From NCBI RefSeq assembly GCF_031326345.1, contig NZ_CP133671.1, positions 6,029,001 to 6,093,000 on the forward strand: 64,000 nucleotides of DNA. The letters are read 5' to 3'. This DNA comes from Aureispira sp. CCB-E. Its GTDB lineage: Bacteria > Bacteroidota > Bacteroidia > Chitinophagales > Saprospiraceae. The notes beneath the pieces were generated by a model. The model did not search any database. It was not told the origin of the DNA and worked only from the letters and a program-made list of their open reading frames with translations. The position numbers and the translations under genes were made by a program. Shown in pieces: positions 34,821 to 44,255 of the stretch (positions are counted from its first letter, which is position 1; every line of letters begins with the position of its first letter).

Positions 34821-35453
34821 TTAAACAAAGTTTAAATTTTCTTTTTGCAAACGTTCGAATAGCTGACCAACATGAAAGCCATCCACCAAAGCATGGTGAA
34901 CCTCAACAGAAAGCGGCATTTTTAGCTCATTTCCTTCTTTAAAATATTTCCCAAAAACAAAACGAGGGATACTATCTTCCATTCCTGTTTTTCGAGCATG
35001 TTGAACCCCTGTAAATGATACCCAAGGTAACGCAGAAACATATATTACATTAGGTTCTCCATGTGGCACAAAACCTCTTTCTTTTTTTTGACGTTCAACA
35101 TCTGCTTGGCTTTTAACAATAAAATCCCTAAGATTTTCTTTATAGGCTACGGTTCCATACATAAAGGTTTCGTCTTCTAACAAAATTGTTACTCCACTAT
35201 CAATGCTTGTATATTCGTATACATCTCCATGATAAATTCTATATCTGAACTCAGGAATTGTTTGAATCACTTTTAACAAAGTATGCAACATAGTATAAAA
35301 ATACGGCAGTTGATTTGTCTTTGTATACGCATAAAGTTCTGTTACGTTGATATTAGCGGTTATGTTAAAGAAAGGTTGATCAAAGGTCTTAAAAAACTCG
35401 TATTGAGGCAATCGTTTCCAAGTCGCTAGATTTATTTTTTTAGCCATCGTCAT
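34821..35453 (-). CDS. CAT-fold acetyltransferase (chloramphenicol acetyltransferase family)
   Basis: A 210-residue protein with the typical CAT layout: NLATWKRLPQYEFFKTFDQP at the start and the catalytic motif HHALVDGFHVG near residue 187, where the first-shell His acts as base and the Asp is structural. Length equals that of CAT type A trimers. The family acetylates chloramphenicol, but many chromosomal Bacteroidota members have no proven drug activity, so resistance is not inferred. The start is ATG 35453 or, two codons later, ATG 35447. Confidence 0.85.
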   Translation of the reverse strand: MTMAKKINLATWKRLPQYEFFKTFDQPFFNITANINVTELYAYTKTNQLPYFYTMLHTLLKVIQTIPEFRYRIYHGDVYEYTSIDSGVTILLEDETFMYGTVAYKENLRDFIVKSQADVERQKKERGFVPHGEPNVIYVSALPWVSFTGVQHARKTGMEDSIPRFVFGKYFKEGNELKMPLSVEVHHALVDGFHVGQLFERLQKENLNFV

Positions 35454-35575
35454 AGTGGTATTTTATATAAATGGATTCGAATCTCCCAATTAAATTACAA
35501 TCAGGATTAGCATATTATTAGTTTTTTCTATTAGACTTATATCATCTGTTGGTGTCCTGTCAAACAAACCATGCA

Positions 35576-37609
35576 CTAAGATTGTGCAGCGATTATCATT
35601 CGTTTAATCTTAGTAATCTTTTGAAGTATCAAATGTATTTTTGCGTTTTCAGCTTGACGAATATGTTGGCGATACTCCATGTATTTTACATGTCGATAAT
35701 GTTCCAAGCGATTATCACTCCAAAAAACCTGTATGGTCTGATGCATATACTGAATTTCATTTTCCAACCAACGAATTAATCTCTGCTGAAATCCTAGGCA
35801 ATTTTTTAACTGCTCTTTATATTGTAATAATTTGTTTTCTAAGTTTACGAATACACCAATAGAATATTGCAGCGTATTTGCCCTTTGAGTCTTACGACTT
35901 CTTTCTTTTTGTAACAATTCTAATTGATTATCGATCAACTTACAATACAATTGCATTCTTTTTTGAGAAGCTAATTGTTTTTGGTACAAAGTAAGCAAAA
36001 AGGTGTCGATAATAACCTTGTTAATACTATCTGCCCGTGAGAGGCTCTTCTTAAACCAACCTTTGTCCAATACCTGAGCATCCTCATACACCAAGGACAA
36101 CGCTAATTTTTTTTGATCAACAATTTGTCGCAGAGCTTTTAAATTTCCTCGATGAATATGCATAACCAACTGTTCTTTAGGATAAATAATCTCTTGTATT
36201 TTTTCGTCTAAAAACTGCAATAAAGAATCTTTTTGAACCATCAAGGCATTCGCCACTTCTTCTAAGGAATCTAATGTTTGATGTAATAACACATTCCGAG
36301 GAGCATGGATAATAGAATTTTGAATTGCTATTTCAGAATTCGCTTTGTCCATATTGTTAAATCTAACTCTTTGCCTTTTTTTATGACGCAAGTGCTTTTC
36401 TACCAATTGCTGACTATTCAAATTATCATTTTCAATTTTTACAATTAATGCCTCCTGTTCTGTATTTTTTTGAGAACGCTTTTGCAGCTGCTGAATATGC
36501 CCTCTATTGCTGTCAAACAAACGTTTTTTCCACGCCCAACTTTGTGCCATTTTGTTCTTATATTCTTGATTATTATCTTCAACACTCTGACGCAAAGCTA
36601 TTTCGGCAATATTAGCATAGTCTGCCATTCTTTGCAAATAGCGCTTTGAGGCGATTAAGGCACTCGTTTGAGGATCATAAGTCGCACGAAACAAACTATC
36701 TAAAGCTAGATAATAAAGGTATCCTTTTACTTGATGATTGCTAGAGTTAATAGCATGCGCCTCTTGGGCTTCCAACAACCATTGCTCTATTTTAGATTGT
36801 TGAATAAATGCATCAATAGCGGGGTTACTCTGATAGGTTTTGGGAAACCAAGACAAATGACTATGAATGGCCCATCCCCCCGCTTGATATGCCTCAAAGG
36901 CAAGTGGTTGCTTGAGCAATTGATACCTTTTTAAGTTTGGGAAATGGGTAAAAATAAATTCATCAGGAGCAACAAACAACCAAGCAGGGTTAAATTTTTG
37001 AACATACTTAAATCGAGGAATTATCCTACCATTAAATAGTTTGACTATTCCTTTGGCAAATACCTGTTGTTGACACTCTATGCGACCACTAGCATAGGTC
37101 AAATCTATCAAATGCCAATGACCATTAATTTGAACGATTGACCAACTATGTTCAGCACGATACAAAGTATCTTTGGAGAAGAAATCAAATCCTTTGGTAT
37201 AACCATTTACAATAGCAGCTTGTATTCCAACACTACCACACATATCTTTGAATAATTGAGCGTATTCATGACTCAAAGCTTTTTTGGAGCGCAAAATCTC
37301 TACAGAAGTTTTTTCTGATAGCAAACGCTGTTTAAATGCTTGATAATTGTATTGAATATTCGTAGCAATCCAGTAAGCTATTGAAAGTACTTTTTGATCG
37401 TCTCTTTTATAATTTTGGGTCAAATAAGTAGCTAACGTTATAGGATTTTTAGTAAATGATTGTGGTATAGATTTGCTTTGTTTATAAATTTCTAAGGTAT
37501 CTAAAACTAATGTATCTTGTGCCTTACTCTCTTCAAACAATACAATCAGCCCTCCTATTAAAAAATACTTTAGAAGCACAATTGCTTTAGATTGAAAAAG
37601 ACATCTCAT
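35576..37609 (-). CDS. Exported transglutaminase-like protein with Ser in place of catalytic Cys
   Basis: A 677-residue protein from ATG 37609, which opens an N-terminal hydrophobic export signal (residues 8-25; AQ at 30-31 fits signal peptidase). Residues about 60-175 match the transglutaminase-like fold (RDDQKVLSIAYWIATNIQYN, then AEHSWSIVQINGHW and LIDLTY). The usual GVCxGYA nucleophile segment reads KALSHEYAQLF, so Ser113 stands where Cys is expected; His154 and Asp169 are kept. The remaining 480 residues are rich in Gln, Lys and Glu and look largely helical/coiled coil. Likely a pseudoenzyme or scaffold. A longer reading frame extends to 37738. Confidence 0.65.
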   Translation of the reverse strand: MRCLFQSKAIVLLKYFLIGGLIVLFEESKAQDTLVLDTLEIYKQSKSIPQSFTKNPITLATYLTQNYKRDDQKVLSIAYWIATNIQYNYQAFKQRLLSEKTSVEILRSKKALSHEYAQLFKDMCGSVGIQAAIVNGYTKGFDFFSKDTLYRAEHSWSIVQINGHWHLIDLTYASGRIECQQQVFAKGIVKLFNGRIIPRFKYVQKFNPAWLFVAPDEFIFTHFPNLKRYQLLKQPLAFEAYQAGGWAIHSHLSWFPKTYQSNPAIDAFIQQSKIEQWLLEAQEAHAINSSNHQVKGYLYYLALDSLFRATYDPQTSALIASKRYLQRMADYANIAEIALRQSVEDNNQEYKNKMAQSWAWKKRLFDSNRGHIQQLQKRSQKNTEQEALIVKIENDNLNSQQLVEKHLRHKKRQRVRFNNMDKANSEIAIQNSIIHAPRNVLLHQTLDSLEEVANALMVQKDSLLQFLDEKIQEIIYPKEQLVMHIHRGNLKALRQIVDQKKLALSLVYEDAQVLDKGWFKKSLSRADSINKVIIDTFLLTLYQKQLASQKRMQLYCKLIDNQLELLQKERSRKTQRANTLQYSIGVFVNLENKLLQYKEQLKNCLGFQQRLIRWLENEIQYMHQTIQVFWSDNRLEHYRHVKYMEYRQHIRQAENAKIHLILQKITKIKRMIIAAQS

Positions 37610-37781
37610 TGACGCAGTTGTTTTGTTAGATCGTAGTTTATTGATTATTTGTAAGATTGTTATCGCTTCGTTAGCAATGGTACTACTCCACGTGGCTTCA
37701 ACAAACTTAAGTACATTGACAACAAAAAAAGCCACCAAATAATGTGATCAAAAACGCCCCAAATATTCTTACACCTCTCAC

Positions 37782-38912
37782 TTAAAATACAAGTTCAAAC
37801 TCTTGAATACCAAAACTCTTTCCGTTAATTTGTAATTCAACTTGATGTCTTCCTTCGTATAAAACCCTTGTACTCAACTGCTGAAACAATTGTTTTTTCT
37901 TAAGTTGAATGGACTGGTGCCCTTCCAATTCTAACACTTTTAACTTAAACACTTTAGGTGCTTGGCTTCCATTTGCTTTTTTAAAATGAATGATATAGTC
38001 CACTACTAACCGTTGAGAGTAGGCACTTTGGGATTCTATATCAAAAGAAAAAACAAGTTGCTCACCCAACTTCAATTGTTGTTTCTCCAAGGCAAAATGC
38101 TGCACTTTAACTTCAGGATTGTTGGAAAAACCCAAAATTTTTAAAGCACCAGCATCTCCAGCTTTCACCAAGGTTCTCAATGCGTGCTTGGTCAACCATA
38201 CTATTTTAGGATTAGGTTGCTTATTCCATCCTTCTAAATGAGCAAGTACTAATTCTTTCCGATCTTTTGTCAAATCGTTTAGATGATTGGCTACCGACCG
38301 CCTCACATACAATTCAGGGTCATTCCTCAGCATTGCTAACAAGTCCATAATGACAGTATAATCATCATCGTACACCGTAACCCTAGGTGCCCAAGGCAAA
38401 CGTGGACGTGTTCCTTCTGAAACTAATCGGCGAACATGCTGATTATCATCTTTGACCCATGTTTGCAATTTGCCAATCATTTGGAGAGGAAATTTATTTA
38501 AAAATGGTCGTATGGCAAATTCCGCACTAAATCGCTTCGTCATTTCATATAAAAACTGCGTAGACAGCTCAAAATGTTGTGCATCCAAACCATAACGACT
38601 GACATATACCCCATGCGGCATATACATAAATGCATTTTGCCCTGTAAAGTCAGGAGCATCCAACTGTTCGCCAAAAGAATCCAATAAAATTTGTCCAGCC
38701 AATTCAAAATCCTTGGGTAACAACTCATAAAGTACGTCTGCAATCAAATTAGCTCTATCTTTAAAAGCTAAACTAGATAGCTTCGTAAGTACTCTTTTTT
38801 CTAACTGTTTTACATCAAAATCTTGCCACACCTTCTTTATATCATGCCCAATCTTTTTAACCGTCTGGGCATTAATCACCTCACTAAATTCAAATTTCTT
38901 CTCTGGTTTCAT
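37782..38912 (-). CDS. AlkC-like DNA alkylation repair protein
   Basis: A 376-residue protein. Residues about 15-260 are HEAT-like helical repeats with the AlkC-type signature HVRRLVSEGTRPRLPWAP and RRSVANHLNDLTKDR. The last 100 residues (NNPEVKVQHFALEKQQLKLG onward) are beta-rich and fit the C-terminal Ig-like domain reported in some AlkC proteins. AlkC/AlkD enzymes remove N3- and N7-alkylated purines without base flipping. It has no neighbour of related function and is adjacent to, but divergent from, mutS2. Confidence 0.85.
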   Translation of the reverse strand: MKPEKKFEFSEVINAQTVKKIGHDIKKVWQDFDVKQLEKRVLTKLSSLAFKDRANLIADVLYELLPKDFELAGQILLDSFGEQLDAPDFTGQNAFMYMPHGVYVSRYGLDAQHFELSTQFLYEMTKRFSAEFAIRPFLNKFPLQMIGKLQTWVKDDNQHVRRLVSEGTRPRLPWAPRVTVYDDDYTVIMDLLAMLRNDPELYVRRSVANHLNDLTKDRKELVLAHLEGWNKQPNPKIVWLTKHALRTLVKAGDAGALKILGFSNNPEVKVQHFALEKQQLKLGEQLVFSFDIESQSAYSQRLVVDYIIHFKKANGSQAPKVFKLKVLELEGHQSIQLKKKQLFQQLSTRVLYEGRHQVELQINGKSFGIQEFELVF

Positions 38913-38950
38913 TATTAATTATAACTTGAACATCGCTCCCTTGAATATAG

Positions 38951-38973
38951 AAAAACTAAAAAAGCAGCGGAGT
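38951..38973 (-). repeat. Dispersed intergenic repeat, partial copy 3
   Basis: AAAAACTAAAAAAGCAGCGG plus AGT is the reverse complement of 56613-56635 with one difference in 23 bases. It lies in the gap between the AlkC-like gene and mutS2. Confidence 0.6.
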
Positions 38974-39220
38974 GTTACCTAAACACGAATGGATTAAATG
39001 AAAGCTACAACTTCTTTCATAAAAATAATTAATTTCTACTAGAAGTGAACTATTTTTGCAGTAGATGTTTTTAAACTGTGAGGCATTGCTATTAGAGTAA
39101 CTTAATAATAGTGCTTCTATCAATACAGATGTTACTCCATTTTACAATTCAACTCTTTTAAGTGAACACCTACATTGATTCTTAGTAGAATTGAAATCTG
39201 TAACTTTAGGGCAACCAATT

Positions 39221-41644
39221 ATGACAAAGCATAGATTAGAAATGAAACTTGCACCGAAAGATTTATACCAAACTTTAGAGTTTGACAAAATACTAGAATT
39301 AACTGAAGATTACTGCTACGGTACATTAGGAAAGGAATATTTTCAGCAATTAATTCCAAGTACGGAAGCTTCGCAAATTGAGCGTTGGCTTTTAGAGGTA
39401 TTTGAATATACTCAAACGTATGAAAACAACCACAACTTTCCGATGAGTCAATATGCCAGCATCAACGATGATTTGCGTATGTTGAGCATTGAGGGCTACG
39501 TATTGTCTGTTGAAAGCTTGCGTAATGTAGCAAAAACGCTGTTGGTTTGTTATGGGATTTATGGCTTCTTTAGCAAACGAAAAAGCACCAAAACGCTTTA
39601 TCCAACCCTCTTTGACATTATACGAGTAGCTGATTTTGACAAAGAATTGCTATCAGAAATACAGCGTGTTATTGATGAAGAAGGCAACATTCGCTCTGAT
39701 GCCTCTCCCGAATTGATGCGCATTGCAAGAATGCAAAGTAGCAAGCGCCAAGAATTGGACAAAAAATTCCGTCAAATCATCGTCCATTATCAAAGCAAAG
39801 GTTGGCTAAAAGATAATATAGAAAGTTTTAGAAATGGTCGCCGTGTTTTGTCCGTTCCTGCTGAGCGAAAACGTCAAGTACGAGGTATTATTCACGATGA
39901 ATCCGCTTCAGGAAAAACCGTTTTTATAGAGCCAGAAGGGGTTATTGATCTAAACAACGACATTTTTGACCTAGAACGAGACTATCAACGGGAAATTTAT
40001 AACATACTAAGAGCATTAAGTGATCTCTTACGCCCTTATATTCCTCAATTGCAGCAATATGAACAAATTATTGTTCGCTTTGATACCATCCAAGCAAAAG
40101 CGCAAATAGCGATTCAGCTAGAAGCTACAAAGCCCAAAGTTTTGTTGACACCTCATTACAAGATGCGCAATGTCGTTCATCCCTTATTATCCATCAAAAA
40201 TAAGCAAACGGGTACACCAACAGTTCCTTTTCATTTACACTTTAAGAAAGGCGTTCGTATTTTGGTCTTAAGTGGTCCTAATGCTGGTGGAAAATCTATT
40301 TGTATGAAAGCCGTTGGCTTAATCCAGTTGATGCTTCAAGCGGGTATGTTAATTCCAGCTAATGAAGGAGCTGAGATAGGTATCTTCAATCAAATTTTTG
40401 CCGATATTGGTGATCAACAATCTTTGGAAGATGAGTTGAGTACCTATAGTTCTCGTTTGCAAAATGCTCGTTTATTTATGGAGTTGGCAGATGACAAAAC
40501 GTTGGTATTGATTGATGAGTTTGGTTCTGGTACAGATCCTAAAATGGGGGGAGCGATTGCAGAAGCTGTTCTAAGAGATTTGAATCAGAAAAAAGTCTAC
40601 GGTGTTATTACCACCCACTATTCCAACCTTAAAGTTTATGCTTTTGAGAACAAAGGGCTAGTCAATGGCTCTATGATTTTTGACAAAGATACCCTCTCTC
40701 CTACGTATCAAATGAAAATTGGAAAGCCAGGTAGTTCTTACGCTTTTGAAATTGCGTCTAAAAGTGGCTTGCCCAATCACGTAATCGGCTACGCTCGCCG
40801 CAAAGTTGGCAAACAAAATCACAACTTGGATGAAATCTTGGTCGATTTGCAGCGAGAACGACAAAAAGCTGTAGAGGCGCACGAGCAAGTTCTAGAACAT
40901 CAAAAACGATTGGATCAACTGATCAAAAACTATGAGTCGGCCTTTAGAGATTTGGAGTTCTCTCGTAAAAAATTAAAGCTTCAAATTAAAGAGCAAGAAT
41001 TGGTTGAAACCGAAAAGACCAACAAAGCACTTCAAAAAGTTTTAAGAGAACTCAAAACGGCTTCTAACAAGGAAAAAGCTGCCGAAAAAGCCAAAAAATT
41101 GCTCGACAAAGCACAGGAAGAACGCAAGCAAATGGTCGAAGATGTAAAAGGCGTCAAAGAAGGAATTTATGAGGTGTACGAACAAGAAGATGATGGTGTC
41201 ATTGAAGAAGGCTCTTATGTCAAATTGCGCTCTGGCGGTGGAATGGGAATCGTTAAGGAAATCAAGAAAAAAGAAGCAAAGGTAGAATTAGGCAACCTTC
41301 ATTTGATGGTTAAATTGAGAGACTTGCAGTTGATTAAAAATCCAATTTTAACGCATCGAACGGCTATTGTCAAAACAGACACCTTAAACAAAAATGCCCA
41401 CTTTGATCCTAAAATTGATATTCGAGGGATGCGTTATGAAGATGCTTTGGAAAGAATTCAAGAATTCATGGATAATGCTTTAATGGCTAGTGTCAACGAG
41501 GTTCGAATCATTCATGGAAAAGGATCGGGTGCCTTGCGCAAGGTCGTTAATAGGAAATTAAGAGAATATAAAAATATCGTACGTTCTTATCATCCTGAAC
41601 CCAATCAAGGGGGCGATGGCCTGACGATTGTAGAGTTGGGGTAA
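39221..41644 (+). CDS. mutS2: MutS2 with C-terminal Smr nuclease domain
   Basis: An 807-residue ATPase/endonuclease. The MutS-type ATPase has Walker A SGPNAGGKSICMKAVG near residue 350 and Walker B LVLIDEFGSGTDPK, followed by a long coiled coil and a C-terminal Smr domain (IDIRGMRYEDALERIQEFMD, then IIHGKGSGALR). MutS2 lacks the mismatch-binding domain of MutS and acts in recombination control and ribosome rescue in other bacteria. The reading frame opens with TTG at 39191; ATG 39221 or ATG 39239 is more likely. TAACTTTA at 39201 with TTG 22 bp upstream is a possible promoter. Confidence 0.93.
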   Translation: MTKHRLEMKLAPKDLYQTLEFDKILELTEDYCYGTLGKEYFQQLIPSTEASQIERWLLEVFEYTQTYENNHNFPMSQYASINDDLRMLSIEGYVLSVESLRNVAKTLLVCYGIYGFFSKRKSTKTLYPTLFDIIRVADFDKELLSEIQRVIDEEGNIRSDASPELMRIARMQSSKRQELDKKFRQIIVHYQSKGWLKDNIESFRNGRRVLSVPAERKRQVRGIIHDESASGKTVFIEPEGVIDLNNDIFDLERDYQREIYNILRALSDLLRPYIPQLQQYEQIIVRFDTIQAKAQIAIQLEATKPKVLLTPHYKMRNVVHPLLSIKNKQTGTPTVPFHLHFKKGVRILVLSGPNAGGKSICMKAVGLIQLMLQAGMLIPANEGAEIGIFNQIFADIGDQQSLEDELSTYSSRLQNARLFMELADDKTLVLIDEFGSGTDPKMGGAIAEAVLRDLNQKKVYGVITTHYSNLKVYAFENKGLVNGSMIFDKDTLSPTYQMKIGKPGSSYAFEIASKSGLPNHVIGYARRKVGKQNHNLDEILVDLQRERQKAVEAHEQVLEHQKRLDQLIKNYESAFRDLEFSRKKLKLQIKEQELVETEKTNKALQKVLRELKTASNKEKAAEKAKKLLDKAQEERKQMVEDVKGVKEGIYEVYEQEDDGVIEEGSYVKLRSGGGMGIVKEIKKKEAKVELGNLHLMVKLRDLQLIKNPILTHRTAIVKTDTLNKNAHFDPKIDIRGMRYEDALERIQEFMDNALMASVNEVRIIHGKGSGALRKVVNRKLREYKNIVRSYHPEPNQGGDGLTIVELG

Positions 41645-41656
41645 CCCAATATAATT

Positions 41657-41696
41657 AGCTTTCTAGGTTGAACAATCACTTAGAAAGCTTTTTTTT
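41657..41696 (+). terminator. Intrinsic terminator after mutS2
   Basis: AGCTTTCTA (41657-41665) pairs with TAGAAAGCT (41681-41689), followed by T at 41690-41696. It lies 12 bp after the mutS2 stop. Confidence 0.8.
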
Positions 41697-41846
41697 ATCC
41701 GTAAACCAACGTTTGTATTGCCTACTTTTTATTCTAATTTCTTCTCTTACTCCAAAGCAAATACTTACTCTTGCCGTCTACTAACTATAACTTCTCCCCT
41801 ACTTCAAGCACCTATCTTCTATTCTCAACGAATATAGATTTAAAGC

Positions 41847-41917
41847 TGACGGATAAAGCCTTTTCGTTGACGAATAAACATACATCAATTTTCAAATATT
41901 CATATACCTTAACTTTG
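41847..41917 (+). promoter_or_regulatory. Promoter with upstream direct repeats for the 41970-44173 gene pair
   Basis: TAACTTTG (41910-41917) is a perfect TAnnTTTG -7 element 53 bp before the ATG. Upstream, TGACGGATAAA (41847-41857) and TGACGAATAAA (41868-41878) form a direct repeat at exactly 21 bp, two helical turns, a layout expected of an activator site. The rest of the 325-bp gap 41645-41969 holds only the mutS2 terminator. Confidence 0.5.
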
Positions 41918-41969
41918 ACAGTGAATTAATTTTTATTCGAAATAACTTTAATTAAAACATCAAAGGATT

Positions 41970-42953
41970 ATGAATTTTAAACAAATAATGATCGTTTTAG
42001 GAATTGGGCTGATGAGCCAAAATCTATTTGCTCAATTTACAGACGCTACCTTTACGGGCAAAATATCTGTTGGAAGTGGCTTTTTCCCAAGCGCACCCGC
42101 TAAAGTCAGTATTTTTAAAACGCACACAGGATTACCCGCTTCAGGCGCTCCATTTACAAGCTATACAACAGGCTTGCAAATAACCCATCGCTTCTCAGGT
42201 ACAGGTTCTTCTTATACCAATTATGTTTGGGATATGGGCGCGAACTACAGAGGCTTGCATTTCCATCATGGCAATATCAACCAAACCGTAATGAGCCTGA
42301 CCAACGATCGTCAAGTAGGTATTGGATTAAACAACCCCAATGCAACATTGCATGTTAGGAATTTTAATGGCACTAGACTAGACGCTCATATAGAAGGATT
42401 TACGCTGCTAGATGGCAATCAAGCCTCACTGCTATTAGGTGCAGAAACAGGAGCAAGTCATGGCGAATGGGGTATTGAATACAATCCTCATGCAAAGGGG
42501 CTTAACATATGGAAGCCTTATGGTGGGACTACAGGATATGCAGGCACCAACTACCACTTGTTTATTCGCAATGATGGAAAAGTTAGTATAGGTCTTGATC
42601 CAACTGCTAGTTCAACATTCAATGGAGATTACAAACTATATGTGGACAAAGGAATTTTGACAGAAAAACTAAAAGTAGCTCTCAAAAATACTACCGACTG
42701 GGCGGATTATGTTTTTGCAGACAATTATCAATTAATGCCTTTGGATCAAGTCAATGCCTTTGTCAAAGAACACAAACACTTACCTGGTGTTCCTAGTGCA
42801 GAAGAAGTGCAAAAAGAAGGTATTGATGTGGCTAAAATGGATGCTAAGTTGTTAGAAAAAATAGAAGAATTAACGCTTTATATGATTCAACTAAAAGAAG
42901 AAAATAAAGCCTTAAAAGCAGAAGTGGAAGTATTGAAAAATAAAATTAAGTAA
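41970..42953 (+). CDS. Secreted protein with tail-fiber-like C-terminal domain
   Basis: A 327-residue exported protein (signal peptide MNFKQIMIVLGIGLMSQNLFA). The centre has GIGLNNPNATLHVRNFNG-type beta-strands and the C-terminus reads WADYVFADNYQLMPLDQVNA, HKHLPGVPSAEEVQKEG and a coiled-coil KLLEKIEELTLYMIQLKEEN. This C-terminal block occurs on many Bacteroidota surface proteins and is often annotated tail fiber domain; it is not evidence of a phage. It is cotranscribed with the next gene (5-bp gap). Confidence 0.75.
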   Translation: MNFKQIMIVLGIGLMSQNLFAQFTDATFTGKISVGSGFFPSAPAKVSIFKTHTGLPASGAPFTSYTTGLQITHRFSGTGSSYTNYVWDMGANYRGLHFHHGNINQTVMSLTNDRQVGIGLNNPNATLHVRNFNGTRLDAHIEGFTLLDGNQASLLLGAETGASHGEWGIEYNPHAKGLNIWKPYGGTTGYAGTNYHLFIRNDGKVSIGLDPTASSTFNGDYKLYVDKGILTEKLKVALKNTTDWADYVFADNYQLMPLDQVNAFVKEHKHLPGVPSAEEVQKEGIDVAKMDAKLLEKIEELTLYMIQLKEENKALKAEVEVLKNKIK

Positions 42954-42958
42954 GCACT

Positions 42959-44173
42959 ATGAAAATTATTATGTATAAACTAATTAGTTTGTTTCTACTG
43001 GGGCTTGCTTGTAATAATGTGTGGGCTCAAGAAGCAACCATAGAGGGTCCAACAGAGATTTGCCCATCCAATTTTATTGTTAATAGCTATGAGCTCATGC
43101 ATACTTGTGATGCCATAGACAGTGTCGATTGGCAACTTGATTATCCTGTGTCGATTCTCTATGCAGGTACTAATCCAGTAACGCTCACTTGGTCTACAAC
43201 AGCAGCGTCTAACGAGGCAACATTAACCGTTACCTATGTTTGTGTGGATCTTGATGATAGTGGCAATGTCGTAAGTACTCAAAGGGATACGGTAGAGTTG
43301 GATATTACCATCCTAAATATTAATGAGCCCGTTATTACCTCTTCAAGCATTGTCGAATTAGCTTGTAATGAAACAGAATTCACCGTCAATGTTAGTAGTC
43401 AACCAGGTTCTGAGGTCTACTCGGTTACTCATCCTGATTGTTTTGGCTATACATACGACGCTGCTAATTCTCAATTCAATTTTACAACAGATAATGCAGC
43501 TAGTGGAGAAATTTGTATTACGGTTTATCATCCAGAATGTGGAACATCCAAAACAGAGTGTATTACAGTAACTAGAGCTTGCGAAGATAACTTAACTTTT
43601 TCTGGAGCATCGCCTATCACAAACAGCTATAACTCTGTTAACAACTATATTACAGCGTCTGATGTATCAACTACCTCTTTTTCTAAATTAGAATTTAAAG
43701 CGGGCAAAGCTGTTTTGTTGCAACCTGGCTTTTATGGTAATGAAGTGTTTTTGGCGCATATAGGACCTTGTGCTTGCCTACCCGATGGAACAACAGGTTG
43801 TTTTCATGGAAAAGCAGTACAAGACAATTCTACAAGTGTAAGTTCTGCGCAAAGCGATTTGCAAACAGCTGGTACAACTTCCAATTCTACTACGAATCAA
43901 AATACTACCCTTCGTACTACAACAGAAATCACAAGCAATACACTCAGTATTTATCCGAATCCTTCAAAAGGAACCTTTACCCTCCAATTTCAAGCACAGC
44001 CTACTAATGCCAACATTCAAATTTTTGATATAATGGGTAGGGTTAGAAAAAATATTACTGCAAATCGTCCGTTGCAATCGATTGATGCTTCTGAGTTAGA
44101 GAATGGAGTTTATATAATTGTGGTATCCGATGGAGAACAGTTATTTAAAGAAAAAATTATTATTTCAAAATAG
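42959..44173 (+). CDS. T9SS cargo with 3-coathanger-stack-like domain
   Basis: A 404-residue exported protein (signal ending NVWAQ; ATG 42959, or 42971 which also fits). The N-terminal half is Cys-rich and beta-rich. Residues about 220-260 (NYITASDVSTTSFSKLEFKA then GKAVLLQPGF and GNEVFLAHIGPC) match the 3-coathanger stack repeat of Saprospiria surface proteins. A Ser/Thr linker precedes a T9SS type A sorting domain (SIYPNPSKGTFTLQF, then LENGVYIIVVSDG). It is the second gene of a two-gene unit and ends before a terminator. Confidence 0.8.
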   Translation: MKIIMYKLISLFLLGLACNNVWAQEATIEGPTEICPSNFIVNSYELMHTCDAIDSVDWQLDYPVSILYAGTNPVTLTWSTTAASNEATLTVTYVCVDLDDSGNVVSTQRDTVELDITILNINEPVITSSSIVELACNETEFTVNVSSQPGSEVYSVTHPDCFGYTYDAANSQFNFTTDNAASGEICITVYHPECGTSKTECITVTRACEDNLTFSGASPITNSYNSVNNYITASDVSTTSFSKLEFKAGKAVLLQPGFYGNEVFLAHIGPCACLPDGTTGCFHGKAVQDNSTSVSSAQSDLQTAGTTSNSTTNQNTTLRTTTEITSNTLSIYPNPSKGTFTLQFQAQPTNANIQIFDIMGRVRKNITANRPLQSIDASELENGVYIIVVSDGEQLFKEKIIISK

Positions 44174-44213
44174 ATCACCTCCTCCGCTTTAGCACATTGT
44201 AAAATCAAGTTAC

Positions 44214-44247
44214 AGAGCAGCTATTCTTTTTAGCTGCTCTTATTTTA
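44214..44247. terminator. Terminator between convergent genes
   Basis: AGAGCAGCTA (44214-44223) and TAGCTGCTCT (44231-44240) form a perfect 10-bp stem with loop TTCTTTT, followed by TATTTTAT on the plus strand. It separates the T9SS gene from the Omp85-type gene. Confidence 0.75.
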
Positions 44248-44255
44248 TAGCTAGA

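Noticed and set aside
34821-35453. Chloramphenicol resistance gene
   Set aside because: The catalytic motif is there, but chromosomal CAT-fold proteins in this phylum often have unknown substrates, and no mobile element or resistance context is present.
41970-42953. Phage tail fiber gene as evidence for a prophage
   Set aside because: The same C-terminal block is widespread on non-phage surface proteins of Bacteroidota; no capsid, portal, terminase or integrase gene is nearby, and it has a signal peptide.
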